Assembly: GCF_900110165.1 (NCBI RefSeq)
Contig: NZ_FOCQ01000006.1
Coordinates: 62,001-126,000, forward strand
Reading direction: 5' to 3'
Source: Lihuaxuella thermophila
Lineage (GTDB): Bacteria > Bacillota > Bacilli > Thermoactinomycetales > Thermoactinomycetaceae
Length of the DNA: 64,000 nt
The notes under the pieces were generated by a model that did not search any database, was not told the origin of the DNA, and saw only the letters and a list, made by a program, of their open reading frames with translations. Made by a program: the position numbers and the translations under genes. Shown here piece after piece: positions 8,837-17,073 of the stretch (the stretch's first letter is position 1; the number at the start of each line of letters is the position of its first letter).

Positions 8837-9379
8837 TCAGCTCAGCTGATGAGACAAGACCAAGCTCCCGTATACGAAAGCGCCGACGATCACCCATGCG
8901 GGATGAATTCTCCCTTTGGTCATCGCCCATAAGGACACTCCGGCAATCCCCAGTGATTGCCAGATGCCGATCGATGCCGCAGAAACTTTTCCCACCTCCC
9001 ATGTCAATCCGGCCATCATGACTGCAATGACCGGCTGTACCAACAGCGTCATTCCCTTCACGACAGAAGATTCCCTGAAACGGTTAAGAATTCGCAGCAG
9101 CAATATTAAAGCCAATGCGGATGGAACGACCGTAGCGACTGTAGTCAGGATCAGCCCGATCCATCCTGCCTCCCGGTAACCGACAAAAGCGGCAATTTTC
9201 GTGGCAATCGGCCCCGGCAAGGCATTTCCCACCGCCAGTACATCGGCAAATTCTTCATTTGTCAGCCAGTGATAATGGTTGACGATCTCTTCCTGCATCA
9301 AGGGAATGGATGAAGGCCCCCCTCCGTACCCGAGCACATTGGCAACAAAGAAGCCCCAGAACAGTTCCCACCCATTCAT
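8837..9379 (-). CDS. Short-chain chromate transporter, second subunit (YwrA-like)
   Basis: A 180-residue CHR-domain membrane protein with the signatures GYGGGPSSIPLMQEE and GNALPGPIATKIAAFVGY. Short-chain CHR proteins work as pairs (N- and C-type) to expel chromate. The start ATG 9379 overlaps the stop of the preceding CHR gene in TGATG, so translation is coupled and stoichiometry is likely fixed. A longer in-frame start at 9415 lies inside the previous gene and is less likely. Natural substrates other than chromate are possible. Confidence 0.87.
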   Translation of the reverse strand: MNGWELFWGFFVANVLGYGGGPSSIPLMQEEIVNHYHWLTNEEFADVLAVGNALPGPIATKIAAFVGYREAGWIGLILTTVATVVPSALALILLLRILNRFRESSVVKGMTLLVQPVIAVMMAGLTWEVGKVSAASIGIWQSLGIAGVSLWAMTKGRIHPAWVIVGAFVYGSLVLSHQLS

Positions 9380-9969
9380 CACTTCTTTCCTCTCTCTTTC
9401 AACTGGTGTCTCCATCGGTCAATCATCTTCAGATGCACGGAGCCATATGCCAAAAATACGGCTACGACGAGTCCGGGGTGGACATTGAGCACATAGAGCA
9501 GCAAAAACGCCGACAACCCGAATCCGACGGCAAATCCTTTGCCGAGCCCTTTCCATGCCTTAGCCGCAAATTCGTAAGCCATCAATCCGAGCATGACGAA
9601 AATGACGGGCCGGACGGCCGCGATCATCCCGGCCACGATCCCGGAGTGGCGCAGGGCATACAAAATACCGAGCAGGGCGATCATGGCAATGCTCGTTGGC
9701 AGGATATGAGCGATAACAGCAACGACCGCCCCGGATGCTCCTTTTTGCTTGTATCCGAGATAGGCCGCCATCTTCGTGGCAATCGGTCCCGGCAGGGTGT
9801 TAGCCAGAGCGAGAATCTCTCCAAACTCATCGTCATCCAGCCAACGATACCTAGTTACTGCTTCATAACGAATGAGGGGAATGACAGAGGGGCCTCCTCC
9901 GTATCCCAGGATGCCTGTCCGTCCCATGGCCAATACGAGTTCTTTATAAGCTCCGATTCCTTCAGGCAC
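9379..9969 (-). CDS. Short-chain chromate transporter, first subunit (YwrB-like)
   Basis: A 196-residue CHR-domain protein with GYGGGPSVIPLIRYE and ANTLPGPIATKMAAYLGY and about six membrane segments. It is paired with the next CHR gene through a one-base stop/start overlap. The start is GTG 9969 with AAAGGAGGGG upstream. The order Lrp regulator, CHR, CHR, GGT mirrors B. subtilis ywrC-ywrB-ywrA-ywrD, where the pair gives chromate resistance. Confidence 0.87.
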   Translation of the reverse strand: MPEGIGAYKELVLAMGRTGILGYGGGPSVIPLIRYEAVTRYRWLDDDEFGEILALANTLPGPIATKMAAYLGYKQKGASGAVVAVIAHILPTSIAMIALLGILYALRHSGIVAGMIAAVRPVIFVMLGLMAYEFAAKAWKGLGKGFAVGFGLSAFLLLYVLNVHPGLVVAVFLAYGSVHLKMIDRWRHQLKERGKK

Positions 9970-9986
9970 AGAGCGTTCCCCTCCTT

Positions 9987-10475
9987 TTACAGCTTCATGC
10001 CCATTCTGCTCTTATATCGCTTTAACAACATCTGTGTTTCAACCCGCACGATCCCCGGCATCTTATACAGGGTATCGAGCAGGAATTTTTCCATCTCGCG
10101 GGTGTTGGAAAAAATTCCGTGCATGTGAAGCGTACTCGGTCCCGTCATATGATAAAGACTTGTCACCGCTGGCTCTTTGGCCAATTTTTCAGCCACCTCA
10201 TCCAAATACTTCGGTTCGATATCCACATTGAAAAACGCGGACACCCGAATCCCCACCTTCACAGGGTTGATCACCACGGTAAACCGCTCAATCACACCCG
10301 CCTCCATTAAAGCACTGATCCGGGCCTGAACTGCTACTCGGGATAGGCCGATTTTTTTTCCCAGATCTGTGTACGAAATTCGCGCATTTTCGTGCAGAGC
10401 TTCTAAGATCTTTCTGTCGATCTCGTCGAGCTCCATCGGCGGAATTTCGGTCGACTCGGAATACTCGTATACCAA
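9987..10475 (-). CDS. Lrp/AsnC-family regulator (YwrC/ChrS-like)
   Basis: A 162-residue regulator. A helix-turn-helix ([38 protein letters not shown], shown here in parts: [12 protein letters not shown], then [16 protein letters not shown]) occupies about residues 16-60. A RAM/Lrp ligand domain follows (about 75-150). It starts at GTG 10475 with GGGAGGG upstream. It leads the chromate/GGT unit. The B. subtilis homologue represses the chromate genes and senses chromate, so autoregulation is likely; this is inferred from neighbourhood and family. Confidence 0.87.
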   Translation of the reverse strand: MVYEYSESTEIPPMELDEIDRKILEALHENARISYTDLGKKIGLSRVAVQARISALMEAGVIERFTVVINPVKVGIRVSAFFNVDIEPKYLDEVAEKLAKEPAVTSLYHMTGPSTLHMHGIFSNTREMEKFLLDTLYKMPGIVRVETQMLLKRYKSRMGMKL

Positions 10476-10839
10476 CGCTTTCCCTCCCGTTCAATCTTAT
10501 CGTTCCAATTTTCGGATCAAATACTTCCAAATTCCGTCACCCAGCCGATCTAGTCCGACAACCACCAGGAAAAACCCCATTTTGGGCCGGACAGCCATCC
10601 GTTCTGCCGGTTCCGGGCAATCTCCATTTCTGCTGCCCTAACTCCCAGAAGATTCGATTAGTAAGCATCACCTTAAATATGCTTCCATTTTGTATTACTA
10701 TACGACTAAATCATTTCGGAATCAATATAATAATTGTTATTTAACAAACAAACTGTCTATTATACAAATTCTTACTGTTGAGTTAGCCTCAACTGTGCGT
10801 GAAATCTTCCTGGCGTGAGTCGTCATCCGGCTTCTGCTC
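10476..10839. other. Long leader and intergenic region between ywrC-like and dha units
   Basis: No gene is supported here. It holds the minus-strand promoter at 10697-10725 and an untranslated leader of roughly 215 bases before the Lrp gene. Sequence around 10660-10780 is very AT-rich. Confidence 0.5.
10697..10725 (-). promoter_or_regulatory. Candidate SigA promoter for the Lrp-chr-ggt unit
   Basis: On the minus strand TTGATT (10725-10720), a 17-base spacer and TATAGT (10702-10697). The leader to the start at 10475 would be long. Confidence 0.5.
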
Positions 10840-10882
10840 AAAAAAGGTAAAGCCTGCCTTTTTATCAAAGGCAGGCTTTACC
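10840..10882 (-). terminator. Strong Rho-independent terminator of the dha operon
   Basis: A 15-bp perfect stem, arms 10868-10882 and 10846-10860 (core AAAGCCTGCC), with six Ts on the minus strand (10845-10840). Confidence 0.93.
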
Positions 10883-10897
10883 CTTCTGCAGTTGATT

Positions 10898-11290
10898 TCA
10901 ACTGATCTTTTGCCATGTTTTCACTTTTTGGGCAACATGGAGGACCTGATCCAGAGAACTGCCACAACCGGATTCCACCACTGCGGCGTATGCTCCTTCG
11001 ACCAGCGGAGCATCTGCGATTTTTACCCGCTCGTTCTCACCGAGCCAATCGAGGGCGATTTCTGCATTCATCAAGGAACTGCCCAGATCAAAAAGGACGA
11101 TCACACCTTTCCCGGAATTGGCAAATTCAATCGCTTCCTTGATCTTGAAAGGGCTGGTGCCCAGCTCCCCATCATCCGTGCCGCCGGCAATGGCCACCGG
11201 AACCTGCGGCTGAACCTGGGAGAGAATTTCCTGTAATCCCCTCACCAGATCCACGCTGTGAGAAACCAGTACGATTCCCACATAACTCAT
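10898..11290 (-). CDS. dhaM: PTS-dependent dihydroxyacetone kinase, phosphotransferase subunit DhaM
   Basis: A 130-residue EIIA(mannose)-like domain. His11 in GIVLVSHS is the expected phospho-acceptor. DhaM takes phosphate from HPr and recharges the ADP bound to DhaL. Only the EIIA domain is present; the HPr and EI-like extensions of enterobacterial DhaM are missing, as in Gram-positive forms. ATG 11290 overlaps the dhaL stop (ATGA), which indicates coupled translation. It ends the operon before a strong terminator. Confidence 0.93.
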   Translation of the reverse strand: MSYVGIVLVSHSVDLVRGLQEILSQVQPQVPVAIAGGTDDGELGTSPFKIKEAIEFANSGKGVIVLFDLGSSLMNAEIALDWLGENERVKIADAPLVEGAYAAVVESGCGSSLDQVLHVAQKVKTWQKIS

Positions 11291-11919
11291 CGGTCTCCCC
11301 CGCTTTCCTCCATCGTTTCGCAAAGAGCTTCGAACAGAAAGAAAGAAGAGACTGCTCCCGGATCCAAATGGCCGGACGATCTCGGACCGAGGTAAGCGGC
11401 ACGCCCTTTTTTCGCTTGGAGCGGTTTGGTCTTGTCCATCTGCTCTTCGGCAAACACGCATAATTCCCGCCATGACAAGTGTTCGGCTTTTTCAGCAACA
11501 AAACGGGAAACCGGCTCCCATACATCTACCATCGTTTTATCGCCAAGTTCGGCCTTGCCCCTCATTTTGATCCCGTTGACCGCTTCTCGCAATGCGAGGG
11601 ACAATTCGTGGACAGATGCATGGTCTTTTCCTTTCCATACGCCAGCCATTTTCAGAAAAGCAGTCCCAAACAGCGGACCGGATGCCCCGCCGACTTTGGA
11701 AAGGAGCGCCATGGCCACTTGCTGGCATAAAGCGCCAAGATCCTGATCGGCACTGCCGGTCAGTCTTTGCGCTGCTTCGGCAAATCCGCGGGCCATGTTA
11801 ATCCCGTGATCCCCGTCCCCGATGGCCCGGTCAAGCTCCGACAAGTAATCCTTATTTTCTTGAATCCTTCGGTTCGCTCGACGGATCCAGTTCACGAACT
11901 TCGTACCATCCAAGGTCAC
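11287..11919 (-). CDS. dhaL: Dihydroxyacetone kinase, ADP-binding subunit DhaL
   Basis: A 210-residue DAK2/DhaL domain. The Mg-ADP-binding aspartates lie in LDRAIGDGDHGINMARG. Later motifs GGASGPLFGTAFLKMA and GDKTMVDVWEP are typical, and GPRSSGHLDPGA sits near the C-terminus. DhaL transfers phosphate to dihydroxyacetone held on DhaK. GTG 11919 is preceded by GAGGAGGG. It lies 14 bases after dhaK and overlaps dhaM by four bases. Confidence 0.94.
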   Translation of the reverse strand: MTLDGTKFVNWIRRANRRIQENKDYLSELDRAIGDGDHGINMARGFAEAAQRLTGSADQDLGALCQQVAMALLSKVGGASGPLFGTAFLKMAGVWKGKDHASVHELSLALREAVNGIKMRGKAELGDKTMVDVWEPVSRFVAEKAEHLSWRELCVFAEEQMDKTKPLQAKKGRAAYLGPRSSGHLDPGAVSSFFLFEALCETMEESGGDR

Positions 11920-11933
11920 CCGGATTCCCTCCT

Positions 11934-12932
11934 CTACTTTTTCCAGGCAATCGTGTCTGCCGGTGCGTTCAACAGCTCCGTCAATTCATCATCCAGCTTT
12001 AACAGGGTAACCGAACAACCTGCCATTTCCAGGGAGGTCATATATTCTCCCACAAAAGTATCAATGACTTGGATGTTTTTTTCGGCTAAAATTTCCGATA
12101 CTTTTTTATGGATAATATACAATTCCATCAACGGAGTGGCGCCAAGCCCATTGATCATCACCGCCGCCTTGTCTCCGGGGGCGGGTTTCAGGTCATCCAG
12201 TACATGAGCAACAAGCTTGGAAGCAATGTCATCCGCAGAAGCCAGTCTGGACCGCTCTGTACCCGGTTCCCCGTGAATGCCGATCCCGATCTCCATCTCA
12301 TGCTCACCAATCTCGAAGCTGGGCCTTCCCGCAGCGGGAACCGTGCAGGGAGTCATAGCCATCCCCATACTGCGCACTTGTTTGACCACCTTCTCCGCCA
12401 CCCGGTGCACTTCCTCCAGCGACGCCCCTTTTTCCGCAAGAGCGCCGGCGATTTTGTGCACGAATACGGTTCCGGCAATCCCTCTACGGCCCGTGGTATA
12501 GGTGCTGTCTTCCACAGCCACGTCATCATTCACGACGATCTTCTTAACCTCGATCCCCTCAGCCTCCGCGAGCTCAGCGGCCATTTCAAAGTTCATGATG
12601 TCGCCCGTATAATTTTTGATGATGAGAAGGACTCCCTTACCGCTGTTAACGGCATGAATCCCTTCCAATATTTGATCCGGTGTCGGCGAGGTAAAAACTT
12701 CCCCCAAAACGGCCCCGTCCAGCATTCCGGCTCCCACATATCCCGCATGAGAAGGCTCATGTCCGCTTCCTCCCCCGCTGATCAAAGCCACTTTTCCACG
12801 AACAGGAGCATCTCTGCGCACCAACACGTTCGTTCCGGGCACCCGCTTCAGCCGTTGGGGGTGGGCGTGCACCATCCCTTCAATCATCTCTTGTACCACA
12901 TTTTCCGGATGATTGATCAATTTTTTCATCAT
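11934..12932 (-). CDS. dhaK: Dihydroxyacetone kinase, substrate-binding subunit DhaK
   Basis: A 332-residue DAK1 domain. It shows SGGGSGHEPSHAGYVGAGML, KNYTGDIMNFEMAAELA and the histidine that binds dihydroxyacetone covalently in EIGIGIHGEPG. Phosphate comes from PEP through DhaM and DhaL, giving dihydroxyacetone phosphate for glycolysis. ATG 12932 (or 12929) follows GGAAGGAAGGGG. No dhaR regulator or glycerol dehydrogenase lies nearby, so control and the source of dihydroxyacetone are not visible here. Confidence 0.95.
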   Translation of the reverse strand: MMKKLINHPENVVQEMIEGMVHAHPQRLKRVPGTNVLVRRDAPVRGKVALISGGGSGHEPSHAGYVGAGMLDGAVLGEVFTSPTPDQILEGIHAVNSGKGVLLIIKNYTGDIMNFEMAAELAEAEGIEVKKIVVNDDVAVEDSTYTTGRRGIAGTVFVHKIAGALAEKGASLEEVHRVAEKVVKQVRSMGMAMTPCTVPAAGRPSFEIGEHEMEIGIGIHGEPGTERSRLASADDIASKLVAHVLDDLKPAPGDKAAVMINGLGATPLMELYIIHKKVSEILAEKNIQVIDTFVGEYMTSLEMAGCSVTLLKLDDELTELLNAPADTIAWKK

Positions 12933-13176
12933 AAATCCCCTTCCTTCCAATGGATACGGGAATCCAGATCCGGATGCAACAAGACTCCCATCATGAACAG
13001 CCCTGCAAAAAAATATCGGATTATTCAAACACTCTTTCCCCTATAATTCTATGGATAAAAATGAACTTCCTCTCATTTTAGAAAAAATTATTCGAATCAT
13101 AGATAAAAGCTGTGCCTCTTTCATGCAGTCAACGTATAGATAAATAGAAAAATATTTCGAAGAGGTGTGAACGACC

Positions 13177-13617
13177 ATGCACAAACAATTTTTTGCTTTT
13201 TTACTTGGGGCGGAAGAGGTACCTCCCGTCAGAACCCCGGCAACCGGATCCTTCATCGCCTGGGTCAACAAGGATCGAACCAAAATTCACTATCGGCTGA
13301 ATGTCGAGAATATCAGAAATATGACCCAAGCTCACATTCATCTCGGGGCCAGAGGCGTGAACGGCCCTGTGGTCGCCGATCTCTTCAGGTCTGTCAAACG
13401 GGGAATCAGCGTCGCCCAAGGGTGTGTAAACGGGACCATCACAAGAAGAGATCTGGTTGGTCCGTTGAGAGGAAAATCGATTGCTTCTTTAGTGGAATGT
13501 ATGAAAAAGTGCAAAACCTATGTCAATGTGCATACAGAACAAAACCCGAACGGAGAGATCCGCGGACAGATTGTGCAGAGGGTATTTGAATTAAACAAAA
13601 AATCCCGCCAGAGATAG
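13177..13617 (+). CDS. CHRD-domain protein
   Basis: A 146-residue protein that is nearly all one CHRD domain: it opens with FFAFLLGAEEVPPVRTPATG, has the conserved AHIHLGARGVNGPVVADL in the middle and closes with TYVNVHTEQNPNGEIRGQIV. There is no signal peptide, although many CHRD proteins are secreted. ATG 13177 has GAAGAGGTG upstream. Two cysteine positions (CVNG and CMKKC) are unusual for the domain. Function is unknown; spore-surface or extracellular roles are suggested in relatives. Confidence 0.85.
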   Translation: MHKQFFAFLLGAEEVPPVRTPATGSFIAWVNKDRTKIHYRLNVENIRNMTQAHIHLGARGVNGPVVADLFRSVKRGISVAQGCVNGTITRRDLVGPLRGKSIASLVECMKKCKTYVNVHTEQNPNGEIRGQIVQRVFELNKKSRQR

Positions 13618-14068
13618 CCGGCGATGCTGTCAGCAAAAAGTTCCCGGCACTTGAGCGGTGCGTGTTTATTCAACAATCGATGCCAGTTTAAATATATGGA
13701 AACCATTCTGGATGCATGCGTTCCGGTTGCGAATATCAATGCTTGGAAGTAAGCTGAATCCTTTTTTCAGGCTCCCTGTACATCGCAGGAGCCTTTTTTC
13801 ATTGTATGATGTCTTTTTTGGCATGCATTCGGCTTGAATGGATTGATGGGTGGAATATCTTCAGAGAAAACTTCTCTCTTTCATGGTCAGAGAATTCTAT
13901 ATCCTCATCAACGGTTCACAACTGGCAACTTAGCCGGAGGGGAGCTGCGCTCAGGAGCCAATTCAAAGGAGGTGCTTCATCCGGGAAAATCGGCTGTTCG
14001 ATTCATTTTTTCGGACTCATCGGGAACAATAGGCGTGAGCACTGAAATCATCCTAGGGAGGATTTGAG
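13618..14068. other. Intergenic region with one terminator
   Basis: No convincing gene. It contains the terminator at 13769-13800. Plus-strand frames between 13806 and 14067 are open, but lack a ribosome binding site and recognisable composition. Confidence 0.5.
13769..13800 (+). terminator. Rho-independent terminator downstream of the CHRD gene
   Basis: AGGCTCC 13769-13775 pairs with GGAGCCT 13788-13794, then six Ts. Confidence 0.82.
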
Positions 14069-14230
14069 ATGTCCGGAAAAAAACAATCGAAACGCTCGGA
14101 TAATAACGGTCAAAGGCTCGCCAAGGTGCGGGGCGGGGAACACCGGAACGGAAGATTAAGCCAATTTAAAAACCATCATCCTCCGGATCAACCCTACCCG
14201 ACTGATTATGTAAGCAATCCCAAAGAGTAG
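14069..14230 (+). CDS. Small basic hydrophilic protein, 53 residues
   Basis: ATG 14069 follows AGGGAGGATTTGAG, a good ribosome binding site. The predicted protein starts MSGKKQSKRSDNNGQRLAKV and ends PYPTDYVSNPKE. It is rich in Lys, Arg, Asn, Gln and Pro, with no membrane segment and no cysteine. The composition is reminiscent of small spore-associated proteins, but no family is recognised. It stands alone on the plus strand. Confidence 0.6.
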   Translation: MSGKKQSKRSDNNGQRLAKVRGGEHRNGRLSQFKNHHPPDQPYPTDYVSNPKE

Positions 14231-14355
14231 ATGAAAGAGCAGCTTAGAGAGCGTACGTCCTCTCAAAGATGGCCGTTGACAAGATCCCGGTCATGAACAA
14301 GATCAACAATGCCGGACACCTCTCCCTTCGGAGACGATGGCCGGCAAACAGATTC

Positions 14356-15114
14356 TTACAGCTTCTTAATCCTGCCCTTGAATCTCTCGATAAAACGGGC
14401 ATTGGCCTCGTCGCCGCCCGCCATGTTTCCGCTCATCCAAATCGGCGGAACCACCCCTTCTTTCACAATCAACTCAACCGTTTCAGCCACCAGAGCATTC
14501 AATAAATACGCATTGGCGAAGGTCGACATGGCCGCAACCCGTTGATCCAGCCCTTCAATCTCCACCACAGCATCTCCAACCTCCACCTTGCAGTCCAGCA
14601 CCACATCCACCAGTTCATGCAGATTCTTTTTTGAAGGATGGCGGGCCGGATGATTTTCGGGAGTCGCCAGGGCATGCCTGACGGATGTCACTCCGATCGT
14701 TTTGACCCCCAGCCGTTTGGCTTCCAGTGCGGCATCAATGGTAGCCGCGTTGATCCCGTAGGCGTTGATGAGAATGAGCAAGTCCCCTTGTTTCAACCCG
14801 TAATCCCGGATCACAATCTTCCCGTAGCCGGGTGTCCGTTCGATCGCCATGGAACGCAGGGCTCCCCCGCTGAGCAGCGTTCCTTCATCCAGAATGGCGC
14901 TGATGTGCATGAGCCCTCCAGCTCGAAAAAAAATTTCCTGTGAACCGAGATTGGAATGCCCGCCCGGTCCGTAGGCGTAAACAATTTTATCCTCTTTGAT
15001 CTGATCGGCGACCATCCGGGCCGCTTTTTGAATCGCACCGGCTTCCTCTTCATGCAACAACTTCAGATGTTCGATGATTTTATTTAAATATTGCGTCATG
15101 ACAGGAGTTCCCAT
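14356..15114 (-). CDS. SIS-domain sugar-phosphate protein (UPF0309-like)
   Basis: This 252-residue protein has one SIS fold (about residues 40-200), with KIVYAYGPGGHSNLGSQEIF and QGDLLILINAYGINAATID lining the sugar-phosphate pocket. SIS proteins isomerise or bind phosphosugars. ATG 15114 has AAAGGAGGAGAACA upstream and overlaps the nagA end by 19 bases, so it belongs to the nag unit as last gene. The likely substrate is an amino-sugar or related phosphosugar made upstream in the unit; this is inferred from context. Confidence 0.82.
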   Translation of the reverse strand: MGTPVMTQYLNKIIEHLKLLHEEEAGAIQKAARMVADQIKEDKIVYAYGPGGHSNLGSQEIFFRAGGLMHISAILDEGTLLSGGALRSMAIERTPGYGKIVIRDYGLKQGDLLILINAYGINAATIDAALEAKRLGVKTIGVTSVRHALATPENHPARHPSKKNLHELVDVVLDCKVEVGDAVVEIEGLDQRVAAMSTFANAYLLNALVAETVELIVKEGVVPPIWMSGNMAGGDEANARFIERFKGRIKKL

Positions 15115-16289
15115 GATTGTTCTCCTCCTTTCATCTCATCGGCACCATACACGGTTTGCCCATTCTTGATCGTTTGCAAAATGGCGATTTGATCCCCGTT
15201 CCACTCAAACAGGACCAAATCCGCCGGGGCGTTGGTGCTCAGCCCGTGCTTGCCGGGAAGATCCACCAGTTCCGAGGGACGGATGGAGGCCATTTCCCAG
15301 GCTTCGGGCAGCCGGCATAATTTCTTTTTCACCAGATGGGCGATTCCCCATGGCAACATTTGCGCGGAACCGGCGAGCAAGCCGGGATTGCCGGTCAGGT
15401 GAAGTTTCCCCGCAGGAGTCAGCACAACTTTTCCCCCGATATGGGTCTTATACTCGCCCGGCTTCATCCCGCTCAAATATACGGCGTCGCTGACCAGGAT
15501 GGCTTGCTTCCCTTTCACCCGCAAAACGACTTTTAAAACGGATTCGGGAAGGTGAAATCCATCGGCAATCACGCAGGCCCACAGACGATCATCAGCCAGT
15601 TGTTCCCAGAGATAATTGGGATGCCTCGGCAGCATCAGGTGTGCCCCGTTGCCAAGATGTGTGGACATGCGGGCGCCGGCCTCGACGGCATCGCGAATCT
15701 GTTCCGGTGTTGCGGCCGTGTGACCGATGGCCACGGTGATTCCGCTTTCCGTGCATTTGGCTATAAAATCGGCAGCTCCTGGCCATTCCGGCGATAATGT
15801 GACTATTTTGATTTTTCCCTGTGCAGCCTCTTGCCATTGTTGAAATAACGCCCAATCTGGTGGTTTTACGTATTTCCTGCTGTGGGCCCCCCGGGGGCCG
15901 TCTTCCGGAGAGATAAACGGGCCCTCCAAATGAATTCCCGCAATGCTCGCTGCCGTACGCCCATCTTGCGAACAGGCACGGGCAATGGTGCGGACGGCGT
16001 CACAGACGGCCTCGTCGCTGTTGGTAATAATCGTTGGAAAATAGGAGGTTACCCCCGCTTTCCATAAGGATTGCGACACCCGATGCACCAACTCTTCCTC
16101 GAACGGCAAGGTATTAAAATCCATTCCGTTATAGCCGTTGATCTGCAGGTCCACCAATCCCGGCCCGATCCAAGGCAGATTTCCGCCCATCCGGCCTGCG
16201 TTTGCCTCGATCTCCTTTATTCGTCCGTTCTCGATCGTTAAAGAAACCGGCTTCCCGGTCTGAAAATGAATCCCTTCGATTCGTGTCAT
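15096..16289 (-). CDS. nagA: N-acetylglucosamine-6-phosphate deacetylase
   Basis: The enzyme removes acetate from GlcNAc-6-phosphate, giving GlcN-6-phosphate for NagB. At 397 residues it matches the family. Seen are IGPGLVDLQINGYNG (metal-binding start of the barrel), IAGIHLEGPFISPEDGPRGA, TVAIGHTAATPEQI, STHLGNGAH and the catalytic aspartate in LVSDAVYLSGM. ATG 16289 overlaps the nagB stop in ATGA. LGNGAH replaces the more common LFNAM motif, so the specificity could differ from GlcNAc-6-phosphate. Confidence 0.88.
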   Translation of the reverse strand: MTRIEGIHFQTGKPVSLTIENGRIKEIEANAGRMGGNLPWIGPGLVDLQINGYNGMDFNTLPFEEELVHRVSQSLWKAGVTSYFPTIITNSDEAVCDAVRTIARACSQDGRTAASIAGIHLEGPFISPEDGPRGAHSRKYVKPPDWALFQQWQEAAQGKIKIVTLSPEWPGAADFIAKCTESGITVAIGHTAATPEQIRDAVEAGARMSTHLGNGAHLMLPRHPNYLWEQLADDRLWACVIADGFHLPESVLKVVLRVKGKQAILVSDAVYLSGMKPGEYKTHIGGKVVLTPAGKLHLTGNPGLLAGSAQMLPWGIAHLVKKKLCRLPEAWEMASIRPSELVDLPGKHGLSTNAPADLVLFEWNGDQIAILQTIKNGQTVYGADEMKGGEQSWELLS

Positions 16290-17068
16290 CCTGTGGCCCT
16301 CCCGTAAGAATCGGTGTCCACATACAACACGGCACGAGGATGGCGGCGGAGGATGGAGGCAGGGCAATCCGTCGAGACCGGACCATAAAGCGTTCGCTCG
16401 ACGGCGGCACGTTTGCTCGCTCCCGGTACGATACAATACAGATGTTTCCCCGACATGAGAGCCGGTATGGTCAGCGTCAGCGCATGAGTGGGAACCGCGC
16501 GGATATCCGGGAAACAGCCATCATTCACCTGCTGCTGCCGGCAGGCTTCATCCAGCTTTACCGGCTTCATGATGTGCTTGTCCTGAAAATCGGCAACCGG
16601 GGGATCGTTAAACGCAATATGGCCGTTTTCCCCGATTCCCAGACAGACGATGTCAATGGGGGCCGCCTTGATCAAGTCCGCGTAACGCTTGCATTCCTCG
16701 GCAACGGATGGTGAACTGTTGATGAGATGAACTTCTCCCGGATGTACTCTTTCAAATAAACGTTCCCGGAGAAATCGGCTGAACCGCTCGGGGGCATCTT
16801 CTGAAAGCCCGATGTACTCATCCATGTGAAATGCCGTAACCCGGCTCCAATCGATTCCTTCCGCTCGGACCAACTCGGCTAAGAACTCGTTTTGCGACGG
16901 AGCGGCGGCAAAAATCATCCGAATCCGCTCCTGTTCGGTCAGGAGCTGCTTCATTTTCTCCGCCACATCCATCCCTGCGGCTGTTCCCAGCAGTGTTCTG
17001 TTTGCGTACACGTGGACCTGAAGATGATCAATCCGTTCCGTATGAACCGGTTGGATGTTTTCCCTCAA
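16286..17068 (-). CDS. nagB: Glucosamine-6-phosphate deaminase
   Basis: About 260 residues of the NagB/6-phosphogluconolactonase fold. AFHMDEYIGLSEDAPERF and GIGENGHIAFNDPP are the deaminase signatures, with the acid/base residues in DEY and the catalytic histidine in ENGH. The product is fructose-6-phosphate plus ammonia. I chose TTG 17068 because AAAGGAG ends 8 bases upstream; GTG 17077 is possible but sits directly on that site. It overlaps nagA by four bases. The short 6-base gap after the ceramidase-like gene shows a common transcript. Confidence 0.88.
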   Translation of the reverse strand: MRENIQPVHTERIDHLQVHVYANRTLLGTAAGMDVAEKMKQLLTEQERIRMIFAAAPSQNEFLAELVRAEGIDWSRVTAFHMDEYIGLSEDAPERFSRFLRERLFERVHPGEVHLINSSPSVAEECKRYADLIKAAPIDIVCLGIGENGHIAFNDPPVADFQDKHIMKPVKLDEACRQQQVNDGCFPDIRAVPTHALTLTIPALMSGKHLYCIVPGASKRAAVERTLYGPVSTDCPASILRRHPRAVLYVDTDSYGRATG

Positions 17069-17073
17069 CCGTG

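Noticed and set aside
9310-10128. 272-codon plus-strand frame opposite the chromate transporters
   Set aside because: It is antisense to two coupled CHR genes with clear motifs; its own translation is low-complexity and hydrophilic.
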